This document shows, in pieces, positions 46,648 to 60,215 of a DNA stretch of 64,000 nucleotides. Under the pieces are notes generated by a model. That model made no database searches and was not told where the DNA came from. It saw nothing but the letters and a program-made list of their open reading frames with translations. The translations under genes were made by a program, and so were the position numbers. The number at the start of each line of letters is the position of its first letter. The first letter of the stretch is position 1. Source of the stretch: Ceratopteris richardii (taxonomy: Eukaryota; Streptophyta; Polypodiopsida; Polypodiales; Pteridaceae); contig CM035417.1 in the NCBI GenBank assembly GCA_020310875.1, forward strand, positions 88,785,940 to 88,849,939, written 5' to 3'.

Positions 46648-49600
46648 TCAATCTTCCAAGATTACCTGCAAACCAATCATAGCCTTGAATTTGCAAAGCT
46701 TTGTACCATCCAATGCTTTGGTTAGAATATCTGCACATTGTTGATGAGTGGACACATATGATATTTGAATCTCTTTGCTTAGAACCTTTTCTCGTACATA
46801 GTGATAATGAACTTCAATACGTTTAGTCCTTGCATGAAAAATAGGATTAGCAGCCAAATGAATAGAACTCATATTGTCACCAAAAATAGTTGGAGTTCCA
46901 AACTCCAATCCAAGATCTTTGTATAATGTCTTCATCCACATAGCTTCTTGTGTAGCTATGGCAAGACCTCTATATTCAGCTTCAATAGAAGAGAGAGCAA
47001 CTGTGGGTTGCTTCTTGGATGACCATGAAATAAGCTTTGAACCTGCAAAGGTAAGATAACCTGAAGTGCTCCTTCTATCTTCCTTGGAGCCAGCCCAATC
47101 TGCATCAGAAAATAGCTTCAAACCTAAATCAGATACATAAGGATAATAAAGTCCTTCATTTATGGTTCCTTTGAGATACTTGAGAATCCTTTTGGCAGCA
47201 TCCATATGTGGTTTCCTTGGTGTGTGCATAAATTGACTTAGCAAACTCACACTGTAACATATATCTACTCTTGTCAATGTGGCATAGTTGAGACTACCCA
47301 CTAGACTTTGATATGATGTGATGTCCTCTATGAGTTCACCTTCATGTGAGCTCAATTTGTGATTGACCTCCATTGGAGTACCTGCAAGCTTACAATCTTG
47401 CATCTTGAATTTTGCCAACATGTCCTTAATGTACTTTCTTTGATTGAGAAACAAACCATGATCTTTGTAGACAACTTCCAAACCTAGGAAGTAGGTAAGT
47501 GAACCCAAATCACTTATCTTGAACTCTTCTCTCATCTGATCTTTGATCTTCTTCATACCATCTGCATCATTTCCTGTCAATATAATATCATCTACATATA
47601 CACATAGGTAGATGACCTCGGAATTACTCTTTTTAATAAAGAGTGAAGGATCTGCCTTGCTTGGTTGAAAGCCTTTGTCCTGCAAGAATGAAACAAGCCT
47701 GAAATTCCAAGCTCTTGGAGCTTGCTTGAGACCATACAATGCTTTGTTAAGTTTACACACATAATCAGGATAAACTTGATTCTCAAAACCAGGTGGTTGT
47801 GCCATATATACCTCTTCTGTTATCCAACCATTCAAAAATGCATTCTTTACATCTAGTTGAAGTATCTTCCAATTCTTGGAAGAGGCAATACTAAGCAAAA
47901 CCCTAATAGTAGGCATCTTTGCCACAGGAGAGAAGGTCTCCTCATAATCAATTCCCTGACTTTGTGCAAAGCCTTTTGCTACAAGCCTTGCCTTATACCT
48001 GTTAATGGAACCATGAGAATTCTTCTTGAGTTTATAGACCCATCTTGAGCCTATTACCTTCATGGATGAATTCTTGGGCACCAAATCCCAAGTGTTTTTT
48101 TCCTCAAGTGCTTCAATCTCTTCCTTCATTGCATGCTTCCATTCTGTTTTTGCTTTGGCCTCTTCAAATGATGATGGCTCCTCTTGGTTTATGTCATGTG
48201 CTATGTAGATAGAATGTTTAGTTACTAATGAGGTGTCAAACCCATACCTTTGTGGTTTTTTCTTTTCCCTCATAGATCTTCTTAGGCCATGATGTGATGA
48301 TTCTGCCTCATGTCCAAGTTCCTGCAATTTTGCTTTACCTTTAGACTTCCATGCTTTGATCTTTTCCATGTGAGATTCTTCATCATCCTCTGAGGTGTCT
48401 TGTTTTTCAATCTTTGATTGTTCTCTACCAAGCTTTGGAAAATCTTCTTCAAGATCATATGGTAAATTGATCTTCCTGCATGAATCTTCATACCATGAAT
48501 TGTTCTCATCAAAAACTACATCTATGCTTACCAAGAATCCTTTGTTGGTAGGGTTGTATAACCTGTAGCCCTTTTGATTGTTGTCATATCCAATAAATAC
48601 ACACCTTTCTGCCTTTGGATCCATCTTGCCTCTAACCTGTGAAGGAACATGAGCAAAAGCAATACATCCAAAAATTTTACAATGATCTAAGCTTGGTCTT
48701 CTTCCATTCCAAGCCTCATATGGAGTCATCCCATCAAGGGATTTTAAAGGCAACCTGTTAATCAAGTAAGTGGCTGTAGATATAGCCTCAGCCCATAAGT
48801 AATTAGGTAAATGCTTTTCATTTAACATAGACCTTGCAGCTTCAACAATTGTCCTATTCCTCCTTTCTGCCACTCCATTTTGCTCAGGAGTGTACCTTGT
48901 AGTTACCTCTCTTTTGATTCCTCTTTCTTGAAGAAAAGAATCAAAATCATGGGAGAAGTATTCTCCCCCTCCATCTGACCTTAGCCTTTTTAGTGATTTA
49001 CCTGTTTGATTCTCCACAAGAGCCAAATATCTTTTGAAACATGAAAAAACTTCATCTTTGTGTTTCATAAATAATAGGATAGTCCATCTGCTGCAATCAT
49101 CAATAATGGAAACATAATACCTTGATCCAGATATTGAAGCTTCCTTGCTAGGTCCCCATACATCTGTATGAACCAACTCCAAGAGATCTCCATGCATATA
49201 ACCTTTCTTCATGAATGGTAACCTGTGAGACTTTCCAAATTGACATGCACTACACTTATAAATCATATGTTGTTTTGACAAATTAGGAAGTCCAGGTACA
49301 CTTTGGTCCCTGCAGATTTGCTTTAATGACCTTTCACCAATATGTGCTAACCTTTTGTGCCATACTTCCAATTCTGTGAGTGTCTGACTACCATAATTAA
49401 AGAAAGCAATGTTTCTAGTGTCCTGTAATTCAAATGTGAACAATCTACCTGTCTTTTCACCTTTTGCAATTCTTCTGAATCCTTGACTTGGATCTTCAAC
49501 AAATGCTCCTGCTTTTGTGAACCTGACTTGCAACCCTTTCTCTACTATCTGCCCAACACTTATCAAATTCTTTGTAATGGTAGGGACATAGAGTACCTTA

Positions 49601-50856
49601 CTGAGTAGGTTGATGTTTCCATCAGGTGCTTTGATATTGCCTATTTTCTCCACAGGATGTTTTGTATCATCTCCTGTTTGTACCTCATGCTTATTCCTTG
49701 GATCTTCTAAATCTAATAGGAGTGCCACATTTCCTGCCACATGATTTGAACAACCTGAATCTATGTAGAAAACATGCTCATCAAATTTACCTTGTGGCAT
49801 AGCCATGTTCATGATCAATAATGAATCCTCTTTGTTTGAGTCTTCTGTGTAGTTATTGTAGTCTCTCCTTCCTTTGTAGCCTCCTTGATAGTTTGAATGA
49901 TTGTAGTTGTTGTAGTTGCCATGGTAGTTGTTGAACCTTCCTCTTGAGTAGCCATAACTTCCTCTATTGTATCCTCTGCCTCTGTGATTCCTGGAATTCC
50001 TAAAGCAATTTTCAGTTGTATGATTAGTTAATCCACAAATAGAACATGAGTTGGAGTCTTGGGATCTTCCCCTGCCTTGTCTACCTCCTCTTCCTCTACC
50101 TCTACCATGTCTTCCTCTACCTGCGTAGTTAACTTGATATGTACCTCCTTCATCATCCACTTTCTTTGCCTTTCCTTTGTTATCTTTAGACTTGCTTTTA
50201 TCCGTGTATAAAGCTGAAGATTGATTACCTTTAGAGCTTTCTCCATTTTTAATAAGCGTTGCCTCTTGAGTAAGTACTTGTCCAATGAGTGTATTGAAAT
50301 CAGGTACATGCATGTCCATGTACAAATCCATAGCTGTGGTGAATGCTTCCCACTTGTCATCTGCCTTCAAGCTATTGATGACCTGCCTTACAATTTGCTC
50401 TTCATCTATTACCTCTCCAATGCTTCCCAACTGATCCGCTATGTCCTTGAGCTTTGTGACAAAATCAGTCACATTTTGTTTGGGAGCCTTCTTGAGAGTT
50501 GTGAAATCCAGCCATAGTTGATGCTTCCTAGCTTTAGTACTTGAAGAAAAGAAAGCTTCAAGTGCATCCCACACTTCCTGAGATGTCTTACAACTTCTAA
50601 TGTGAGGCAACAAAAAATCTGAGATAGAGTTGAGGAGATAAGACCTTGCAAGTGCATCCTTGGAGCACCATGTGCTCAATCTTTCTTGCTCTTCTTGTGT
50701 TGGTTGACTTTTGTTCCTGAAACTTGGCATAACTTCATCTCTAGCCACATAACCATATAAACTTCTACCTTGGAGATAAGCTTTCATTCTTAATGACCAA
50801 GCTGACTAATTACCTCTATCCAATTTGTCAATTGATGAAGGAAATCCATCTGCCAT
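46648..50856 (-). pseudogene. D1 gag-pol region, nearly whole
   Basis: This is the longest open stretch in the window. On the minus strand Gag starts at ATG 50854-50856 (MADGFPSSIDKLDRGNY). Next are CCHC CSICGLTNHTTENC near 50005-50050, an RGG and Asn/Tyr-rich linker near 49855-50000 and protease FYIDSGCSNHVAGN near 49735-49775. Integrase follows with HHCC and VHTDVWGPS near 49150-49400, and SDGGGEYF and TPEQNGVAERRNRT near 48860-48990. RT includes YKARLVAKGFAQSQGIDYEE near 47960-48020 and YVDDIILTGND near 47575-47610. RNase H has FSDADWAGSKEDRRSTSGY near 47060-47120 and HARTKRIEVHYHYVREK near 46790-46840. Ty1/copia order. It looks almost whole, with about one break. Confidence 0.95.
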
Positions 50857-50869
50857 GTTGTCCAACCTT

Positions 50870-50881
50870 GCTCTGATACCA
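50870..50881 (-). other. primer-binding site of D1
   Basis: GCTCTGATACCA is the reverse complement of TGGTATCAGAGC, one base from LTR b (50883), so LTR b acts as 5' LTR of D1. Confidence 0.93.
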
Positions 50882-50882
50882 C

Positions 50883-51885
50883 TGTGAAGAGATGGATAGG
50901 TATGTGCTTGAAGATGAAGAGGTGTTGCAAAATCCTTGATCTACACCAGCCAAATGAACTCCAAGAGTATATGGTGGGCCCTTTAGCTTGCCAATGGATG
51001 TATTAGACACCCTATGTACCTTGGAAGATCACTCTCAAAAAGATAGATCAAAACAGATAAGTTGGAGTTAGCTCAGAGGTGAAAACTTGCTATTCTTGGT
51101 TCATACACCTGTCCAGTGTTTTACATAATTCTCTGAGCACAGCAGCAATTAGCTCAATTCCTCTTGGGGAAGTCTAGACAACTTGAAGAGCTAACTTTCA
51201 AGAGTAATCTCATAAAAAATAATGAACCACACACTGAGAATGAGTTTTAACAAGTGATGACATCATCCCAATTTTCACGGGCTGCTACAGAAATAGACCA
51301 GTGAGCAGAAAAATCAACATAACTCAAAATGTCGAAATCCAATGATTATGAAAACTTGTATGGTTATACTAGACAGTAAGAGAAATCCAAAAAGCTTTAA
51401 ATCACTGAATTTGGATAAGTAACCACTGAGAAATAGCTCTGACAAGATGAGTGAAAAAGTCGGGTACCTGACAGAGAAGTGAAGATGAACAGACCCTGTT
51501 GACTTCAAATGAACATAACTGACGATTGCAACATCCAAATGACATGAAAATTTGTGAGCATATAGTAACTTTATAGAGCTAACTTTACCAAGTTAAATCA
51601 CGGAAAATGATGCACCAAGCTTAGAGAAAACATCACTGCAAGCTGACTAAGAAAACTGAGAGTAATGGCAGTGAGTAGTACACTTCACAAGAACATGGAA
51701 AGATGAACTCAAATAATCATGAAAATGAAAGTATATTGCTTGTACAATACAATGACTTACTGATACATGTGTGTGCCTTGTAATCACACCTTGATATGGC
51801 ATAAAGCTCAGCTCTTGGAGGTCTTCACACAGGTCTCTCTAACCACGACTAAAACTGCCATCTATTTATAGTTGAGTTTGGGAGA
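50883..51885 (-). repeat. family D LTR b, partial
   Basis: It starts TGTGAAGAG like the others and runs about 1 kb, then passes directly into integrase sequence of D2 without its outer end or a polypurine tract. It is the 5' LTR of D1 and what remains of the 3' LTR of D2. Confidence 0.92.
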
Positions 51886-53825
51886 AGAAAAGAATCAAAA
51901 TCATGGGAGAAGTATTCTCCCCCTCCATCTGACCTTAGCCTTTTTAGTGATTTACCTGTTTGATTCTCCACAAGAGCCAAATATCTTTTGAAACATGAAA
52001 AAACTTCATCTTTGTGTTTTATAAAGAATAGGATAGTCCATCTGCTGCAATCATCAATAAAGGCTTGATCCAGATATTGAAGCTTCCTTGCTAGGTCCCC
52101 ATACATCTGTGTGAACCAACTCCAAGAGATCTCCATGCATATAACCTTTCTTCATGAATGGTAACCTGTGAGACTTTCCAAATTGACACGCACTACACTT
52201 ATAAATCATATGTTGTTTTGACAAATTAGGAAGTCCAAGTACACTTTGGTCCCTGCAGATTTGCTTTAATGACCTTTCACCAATATGTGCTAACCTTTTG
52301 TGCCATACTTCCAATTCTGTGAGTGTCTGACTACCATAATTAAAGAGAGCAATGTTTCTAGTGTCCTGTAATTCAAATGTGAACAATCTACCTGTCTTTT
52401 CACCTTTTGCAATTCTTCTGAATCCTTGACTTGGATCTTCAACAAATGCTCCTGCTTTTGTGAACCTGACTTGCAACCCTTTCTCTACTATCTGCCCAAC
52501 ACTTATCAAATTCTCTGTAATGGTAGGGACATAGAGTACCTTACTGAGTAGGTTGATGTTTCCATCAGGTGCTTTGACATTGCCTATTTTCTCCACAGGA
52601 TGTTTTGTATCATCTCCTGTTTGTACCTCATGCTTATTCCTTGGATCTTCTAAATCTAATAGGAGTGCCACATTTCCTACCACATGACTTGAACAACCTG
52701 AATCTATGTAGAAAACATGCTCATTAGATTTACCTTGTGGCATAGCCATGTTCATGATCAATAATGAATCCTCTTTGTTTGAGTCTTCTGTGTAGTTATT
52801 GTAGTCTCTCCTTCCTTTGTAGCCTCCTTGATAGTTTGAATGATTGTAGTTGTTGTAGTTGCCATGGTAGTTGTTGAACCTTCCTCTTGAGTAGCCATAA
52901 CTTCCTCTATTGTATCCTCTGCCTCTTTGATTCCTGGAATTCCTAAAGCAATTTTCAGTTGTATGATTAGTTAATCCACAAATAGAACATGACTTGGAGT
53001 CTTGGGATCTTCCCCTGCCTTGTCTACCTCCTCTTCCTCTACCTCTGCCATGTCTTCCTCTACCTGCATAGTTAACTTGATATGTACCTCCTTCATCATC
53101 CACTTTCTTTGCCTTTCCTTTGTTATCTTTAGACTTGCTTTTATCCGTGTATAAAGCTGAAGATTGATTACCTTTAGAGCTTTCTCCATTTTTGATAAGC
53201 TTTGCCTCTTGAGTAAGTAGTTGTCCAATGAGTGTATTGAAATCAGGTACATGCATGTCCATGTACAAATCCATAGCTGTGGTGAATGCTTCCCACTTGT
53301 CATCTGCCTTCAAGCCATTGATGACCTGCCTTACAATTTGCTCTTCATCTATTATCTCTCCAATGCTTCCCAACTGATCCGCTATGTCCTTGAGCTTTGT
53401 GACAAAATCAGTCACATTTTGTTTGGGAGCCTTCTTGAGAGTTGTGAAATCCAGCCATAGTTGATGCTTCCTAGCTTTAGTACTTGAAGAAAAGAAAGCT
53501 TCAAGTGCATCCCACACTTCCTGAGATGTCTTACAACTTCTAATGTGAGGCAACAAAAAATCTGAGATAGAGTTGAGGAGATAAGACCTTGCAAGTGCAT
53601 CCTTGGAGCATCATGTGCTCAATCTTTCTTGCTCTTCTTGTGTTGGTTGACTTTTGTTCCTCAAACTTGGCATAACTTCATCTCTAGCCACATAACCATA
53701 TAAACTTCTACCTTGGAGAAAAGCTTCCATTCTTAATGACCAAGCTGAGTAATTACCTCTATCCAATTTGTCAATTGATGAAGGAAATCCATCTGCCATG
53801 TTGTCCAACCTTGCTCTGATACCAC
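51886..53825 (-). pseudogene. D2 internal region, gag to integrase part only
   Basis: On the minus strand it carries Gag (MDNMADGFPSSIDKLDRGNY near 53770-53808), CCHC CSICGLTNHTTENC near 52945-52990 and the RGG/Asn-Tyr linker. Protease FYIDSGCSSHVVGN lies near 52675-52715, then gag-pre-integrase and the integrase core up to the SDGGGEYF block near 51920. RT and RNase H are not represented. The primer site is at 53813-53824. Sequence is almost the same as D1 and D3 where they overlap. Incomplete. Confidence 0.92.
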
Positions 53826-55096
53826 TGTGAAGAGATGGATAGGTATGTGCTTGAAGATGAAGAGGTGTTGCAAAATCCTTGATCTACACCAGCCAAATGA
53901 ACTCCAGGAGTATATGGTGGGCCCTTTTAGCTTGCCAATGGATGTATTAGACACCCTAAGTACCTTGGAAGATCACTCTCAAAAAGATAGATCAAAACAG
54001 ATAAGTTGGAGTTAGCTCAGAGGTGAAAACTTGCTATTCTTGGTTCATACACCTGTCCAGTGTTTTACATAATTCTCTGAGCACAGCAGCAATTAGCTCA
54101 ATTCCTCTTGGGGAAGTCTAGGCAACTTAAAGAGCTAACTTTAAGAGTAATCTCATAAAAAATAATGAACCACACACTGAGAATGAGTTTTAACAAGTGA
54201 TGACATCATCCCGATTTTCACGGGCTGCTACAGAAATAGACAAGTGAGCAGAAAAATCAACATAACTCAAAATGTGGAAGTCCAATGATTATGAAAACTT
54301 GTATGGTTATACTAGACAGTAAGAAACATCCAACAAGCTTTAAATCACTGAATTTGGATAAGTAACCACTGAACAATGGCTCTGACAAGATGAGTGAAAA
54401 AGTCGGGTACCTAACAGAGAAGTGAAGATGAACAGACCCTGTTGACTTCAAATGAACATAACTGAAGATTGCAACATCCAAATGACATGAAAATTTGTGA
54501 GCATTTAGTAGACTTACAGGGCTAACTTTACCAAGTTAAATCACGGAAAATGATGCACCAAGCTCAGAGAACACATCTCTGCAAGCTGACTGAGAAAACT
54601 GAGAGTAATGGCAGTGAGTAGTACACTTCACAAGAACATGGAAAGATGAACTCAAATAATCATGAAAATGAAAGTATATTGCTTGTACAATACAATGACT
54701 TACTGATACATGTGTGTGCCTTGTAATCACACCTTGATATGGCATAAAGCTCAGCTCTTGGAGGTCTTCACACAGGTCTCTGTAACCACGACTAAAACTG
54801 CCATCTATTTATAGTTGAGTTTGGGAGGCTAACTTCCCTCAATCACTCTCCAATCAATCACTGATTGATTTGATTCTCTACCTACCACAAATCACAAATT
54901 CGTGGCTCCTCTTTCCATTCTTGATCAAGTGGACTCAACCACTTAAGATTCTCTTACTTTTACATTAAGTAAACTATTCAAAAGTTACAAGAGGTAGTTC
55001 ACAAGTGAACTTTACATAGTCTTCTTTTTAAAGCTTCTTCTAAGACTTTGTGAGACTCAAGCCAATACTTAGGCTTGTCATAGACTTGCTCCAATA
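53826..55096 (-). repeat. family D LTR c (shared by D2 and D3)
   Basis: It is 1271 bp. It is preceded on its left by the primer site of D2 (53813-53824) and followed on its right by the polypurine tract complement of D3 (GCTCCCCCTCAAGCC), so it serves both copies. It differs from LTR a by a few percent by eye. Confidence 0.94.
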
Positions 55097-58000
55097 GCTC
55101 CCCCTCAAGCCAAGTATGCTTGAGGTCTTCAATCTTCCAAGATTACCTGCAAACCAATCATAGCCTTGAATTTGCAAAGCTTTGTACCATCCAATGCTTT
55201 GGTTAGAATATCTGCACATTGTTGATGAGTGGACACATATGATATTTGAATCTCTTTGCTTAGAACCTTTTCTCGTACATAGTGATAATGAACTTCAATA
55301 TGTTTAGTCCTTGCATGAAAAATAGGATTAGCAACCAAATGAATAGAACTCATATTGTCACCAAAAATAGTTGGAGTTCCAAACTCCAATCCAAGATCTT
55401 TGAATAATGTCTTCATCCACATAGCTTCTTGTGTAGCTATGGCAAGACCTCTATATTCAGCTTCAATAGAAGAGAGAGCAACTGTGGGTTGCTTCTTGGA
55501 TGACCATGAAATAAGCTTTGAGCCTGCAAAGGTAAGATAACCTAAAGTGCTCCTTCTATCTTCCTTGGAGCCAGCCCAATCTGCATCAGAAAATAGCTTC
55601 AAACCTAAATCAGATACATAAGGATAATAAAGTCCTTCATTTATGGTTCCTTTGAGATACTTGAGAATCCTTTTGGCAGCATCCATATGTGGTTTCCTTG
55701 GTGTGTGCATAAATTGACTTAGCACACTCACACTGTAACATATATCTACTCTTATCAATGTGGCATAGTTGAGACTACCCACTAGACTTTGATATGATGT
55801 GATGTCCTCTATGAGTTCACCTTCATGTGAGCTCAATTTGTGATTGACCTCCATTGGAGTACCTGCAATCTTACAATCTTGCATCTTGAATTTTGCCAAC
55901 ATGTCCTTAATGTACTTTCTTTGAGTGAGAAACAAACCATGATCTTTGTAGACAACTTCCAAACCTAGGAAGTAGGTAAGTGAACCCAAATCACTTATCT
56001 TGAACTCTTCTCTCATCTGATCTTTGATCTTCTTCATACCATCTGCATCATTTCCTGTCAATATAATATCATCTACATATACACATAGGTAGATGACCTC
56101 AGAATTACTCTTTTTAATAAAGAGTGAAGGATCTGCCTTGCTTGGTTGAAAGCCTTTGTCCTGCAAGAATGAAACAAGCCTGAAATTCCAAGCTCTTGGA
56201 GCTTGCTTGAGACCATACAATGCTTTGTTAAGTTTACACACATAATCGGGATAAACTTGATTCTCAAAACCAGGTGGTTGTGCCATATATACCTCTTCTG
56301 TTATCCAACCATTCAAAAATGCATTCTTTACATCTAGTTGAAGTATCTTCCAATTCTTGGAAGAGGCAATACTAAGCAAAACCCTAATAGTAGGCATCTT
56401 TGCCACAGGAGAGAAGGTCTCCTCATAATCAATTCCCTGACTTTGTGCAAAGCCTTTTGCTACAAGCCTTGCCTTATACCTGTTAATGGAACCATGAGAA
56501 TTCTTCTTGAGTTTATAGACCCATCTTGAGCCTATTACCTTCATGGATGAATTCTTGGGCACCAAATCCCAAGTGTTGTTTTCCTCAAGTGCTTCAATCT
56601 CTTCCTTCATTGCATGCTTCCATTCTGTTTTTGCTTTGGCCTCTTCAAATGATGATGGCTCCTCTTGGTTTATGTCATGTGCTATGTAAATACAATGTTT
56701 AGTTACTAATGAGGTGTCAAACCCATACCTTTGTGGTTTTTTCTTTTCCCTCATAGATCTTCTTAGGCCATGATGTGATGATTCTGCCTCATGTCCAAGT
56801 TCCTGCAATTTTGCTTTACCTTTAGACTTCCATGCTTTGATCTTTTCCATGTGAGATTCTTCATCATCCTCTGAGGTGTCTTGTTCTTCAATCTTTTATT
56901 GTTCTCTACCAAGCTTTGGAAAATCTTCTTCAAGATCATATGGTAAATTGATCTTCCTGCATGAATCTTCATACCATGAATTGTTCTCATCAAAAACTAC
57001 ATCTCTGCTTACCAAGAATCCTTTGTTGGTAGGGTTGTATAACCTGTAGCCCTTTTGATTGTTGTCATATCCAATAAATACACACCTTTCTGCCTTTGGA
57101 TCCATCTTGCCTCTAACCTGTGAAGGAACATGAGCAAAAGCAATACATCCAAAAATTTTACAATGATCTAAGCTTGGTCTTCTTCCATTCCAAGCCTCAT
57201 ATGGAGTCATCCCATCAAGGGATTTTGAAGGCAACCTGTTAATCAAGTAAGTGGCTATAGATACAGCCTCAGCCCATAAGTAATTAGCTAAATGCTTTTC
57301 ATTTAACATAGACCTTGCAGCTTCAACAATTGTCCTATTCCTCCTTTCTGCCACTCCATTTTGCTCAGGAGTGTACCTTGTAGTTACCTCTCTTTTGATT
57401 CCTCTTTCTTGAAGAAAAGAATCAAAATCATGGGAGAAGTATTCTCCCCCTCCATCTGACCTTAGCCTTTTTAGTGATTTACCTGTTTGATTCTCCACAA
57501 GAGCAAAATATCTTTTGAAACATGAAAAAACTTCATCTTTGTGTTTCATAAAGAATCGGATAGTCCATCTGCTGCAATCATCAATAAAGGAAACATAATA
57601 CCTTGATCCAGATATTGAAGCTTCCTTGCTAGGTCCCCATACATCTGTATGAACCAACTCCAAGAGATCTCCATGCATATAACCTTTCTTCATGAATGGT
57701 AACCTGTGAGACTTTCCAAATTGACATGCACTACACTTATAAATCATATGTTGTTTTGACAAATTAGGAAGTCCAAGTACACTTTGGTCCCTGCACATTT
57801 GCTTTAATGACCTTTCACCAATATGTGCTAACCTTGTGTGCCATACTTCCAATTCTGTGAGTGTCTGACTACCATAATTAAAGAGAGCAATGTTTCTACT
57901 GTCCTGTAATTCAAATGTGAACAATCTACCTGTCTTTTCACCTTTTGCAATTCTTCTAAATCCTTGACTTGGATCTTCAACAAATGCTCCTGCTTTTGTG

Positions 58001-59249
58001 AACCTGACTTGCAACCCTTTCTCTACTATCTGCCCAACACTTATCAAATTCTTTGTAATGGTAGGGACATAGAGTACCTTATTGAGTAGGTTGATGTTTC
58101 CATCAAGTGCTTTGACATTGCCTATTTTCTCCACAGGATGTTTTGTATCATCTCCTATTTGTACCTCATGCTTATTCCTTGGATCTTCTAAATCTGATAG
58201 GAGTGCCACATTTCCTGCCACATGATTTGAACAACCTGAATCTATGTAGAAAATATGCTCATCAGATTTACCTTGTGGCATAGCCATGTTCATGATCAAT
58301 AATGAATCCTCTTTGTTTGAGTCTTCTGTGTAGTTATTGTAGTCTCTCCTTCCTTTGTAGCCTCCTTGATAGTTTGAATGATTGTAGTTGTTGTAGTTGC
58401 CATGGTAGTTGTTGAACCTTCCTCTTGAGTAGCCATAACTTCCTCTATTGTATCCTCTGCCTCTTTGATTCCTGGAATTCCTAAAGCAATTTTCAGTTGT
58501 ATGATTAGTTAATCCACAAATAGAACATGAGTTGGAGTCTTGGGATCTTCCCCTGCCTTGTCTACCTCCTCTTCCTCTACCTCTACCATGTCTTCCTCTA
58601 CCTGCATAGTTAACTTGATACGTACCTGCTTCATCATCCACTTTCTTTGCCTTTCCTTTGTTATCTTTAGACTTGCTTTTATCCGTGTATAAAGCTGAAG
58701 ATTGATTACCTTTAGAGCTTTCTCCATTTTTGATAAGCTTTGCCTCTTGAGTAAGTAGTTCTCCAATGAGTGTATTGAAATCAGGTACATGCATGTCCAT
58801 GTACAAATCCATAGCTGTGGTGAATGCTTCCCACTTGTCATCTGCCTTCAAGCCATTGATGACCTGCCTTACAATTTGCTCTTCATCTATTACCTCTCCA
58901 ATGCTTCCCAACTGATCTGCTATGTCCTTGAGCTTTGTGACAAAATCAGTCACATTTTGTGTGGGAGCCTTCTTGAGAGTTGTGAAATCCAGCCATAGTT
59001 GATGCTTCCTAGCTTTAGTACTTGAAGAAAAGAAAGCTTCAAGTGCATCCCACACTTCCTGAGATGTCTAACAACTTCTAATGTGAGGCAACGAAAAATC
59101 TGAGATAGAGTTGAGGAGATAAGACCTTGCAAGTGCATCCTTGGAGCACCATGTGCTCAATCTTTCTTGCTCTTCTTGTGTTGGTTGACTTTTGTTCCTG
59201 AAACTTGGCATAACTTCATCTCCAGCCACATAACCATATAAACTTCTAC
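55097..59249 (-). pseudogene. D3 internal region
   Basis: The order matches D1: RNase H near 55180-55600, RT near 55800-56500 (YVDDIILTGND near 56055-56090), integrase near 57180-57880, and protease FYIDSGCSNHVAGN near 58215-58255. CCHC lies near 58490-58530, then Gag to about 59249. Its Gag front and primer site are missing where it meets LTR d. Outside that, all domains are represented, with a few breaks. Nearly identical to D1. Confidence 0.93.
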
Positions 59250-60210
59250 ATAACTCAAGAGTAATCTCATAAAAAATAATGAACCACACACTGAGAATGA
59301 GTTTTAACAAGTGATGACATCATCCCGATTTTCACGGGCTGCTACAGAAATAGACCAGTGAGCAGAAAAATCAACATAACTCCAAATGTAGAACTCCAAT
59401 GAGTATGAAAATTTGTATGGTTATACTAGACACTAAGCGAAATCCCACAAACTTTAAATCACTGAATTTGGATAAGTAACCACTGAGAAATGGCTCTGAC
59501 AAGATGAGTGAAAAAGTCGGGTACCTGACAGAGAAGTGAAGATGAACAGACCCTGTTGACTTCAAATGAACATAACTGAAGATTGCAACATCCAAATGAC
59601 ATGCAAATTTGTGAGCATATAGTAGACTTATAGAGCTAACTTTACCAAGTTAAATCACGGAAAATGATGCACCAAGCTCAGAGAAAACATCTCTGCAAGC
59701 TGACTGAGAAAACTGAGAGTAATGGTAGTGAGTAGTACACTTCACAAGAACATGGAAAGATGAACTCAAATAATCATGAAAATGAAAGTATATTGCTTGT
59801 ACAATACAATGACTTACTGATACATGTGTGTGCCTTGTAATCACACCTTTATATGGCATAAAGCTCAGCTCTTGGAGGTCTTCACAGGGGTCTCTGTAAC
59901 CACGACTAAAACTGCCATCTATTTATAGTTGAGTTTGGGAGGCTAACTTCCCTCAATCACTCTCCAATCAATCAATGATTGATTTGATTCTCTACCTACC
60001 ACAAATCACGAATTCGTGGCTCCTCTTTCCATTCTTGATCAAGTGGACTCAACCACTTAAGATTCTCTTACTTTTACATTAAGTAAACTCTTCAAAAGTT
60101 ACAAGAGGTAGTTCACAAGTGAACTTTACATAGTCTTCTTTTTAAAGCTTCTTCTAAGACTTTGTGAGACTCAAGCCAATACTTAGGCTTGTCATAGACT
60201 TGCTCCAACA
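59250..60210 (-). repeat. family D LTR d, partial
   Basis: It covers the outer three quarters of the LTR and ends CTCCAACA at 60210, followed by the target duplication ATTTT. It is the right edge of the array and would be the 5' LTR of D3. Confidence 0.9.
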
Positions 60211-60215
60211 ATTTT

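Larger units (their letters stand above)
45344..60210 (-). mobile_element. head-to-tail array of family D Ty1/copia elements framed by one target duplication
   Basis: This 14.9 kb minus-strand block reads left to right: LTR a (45344-46615), internal D1 (46616-50882), LTR b (50883-51885, partial), internal D2 (51886-53825, partial), LTR c (53826-55096), internal D3 (55097-59249), LTR d (59250-60210, partial). The whole block, and only the whole block, is flanked by ATTTT (45339-45343 and 60211-60215) within element F5. Outer termini are TGTGAAGAG and CTCCAACA. Internal copies are very similar to one another. The single frame points to one insertion later expanded by unequal recombination. D1 looks nearly whole; the others are incomplete. 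Confidence 0.93.

Noticed and set aside
50028-50360. 110-codon minus-strand frame repeated in D1, D2 and D3
   Set aside because: An alternative frame over Gag; its repetition simply follows the repeated units, not selection for a second protein.
45344-60210. Three separate insertions of family D
   Set aside because: No target duplications exist around single units, and the outer pair ATTTT frames the whole block.
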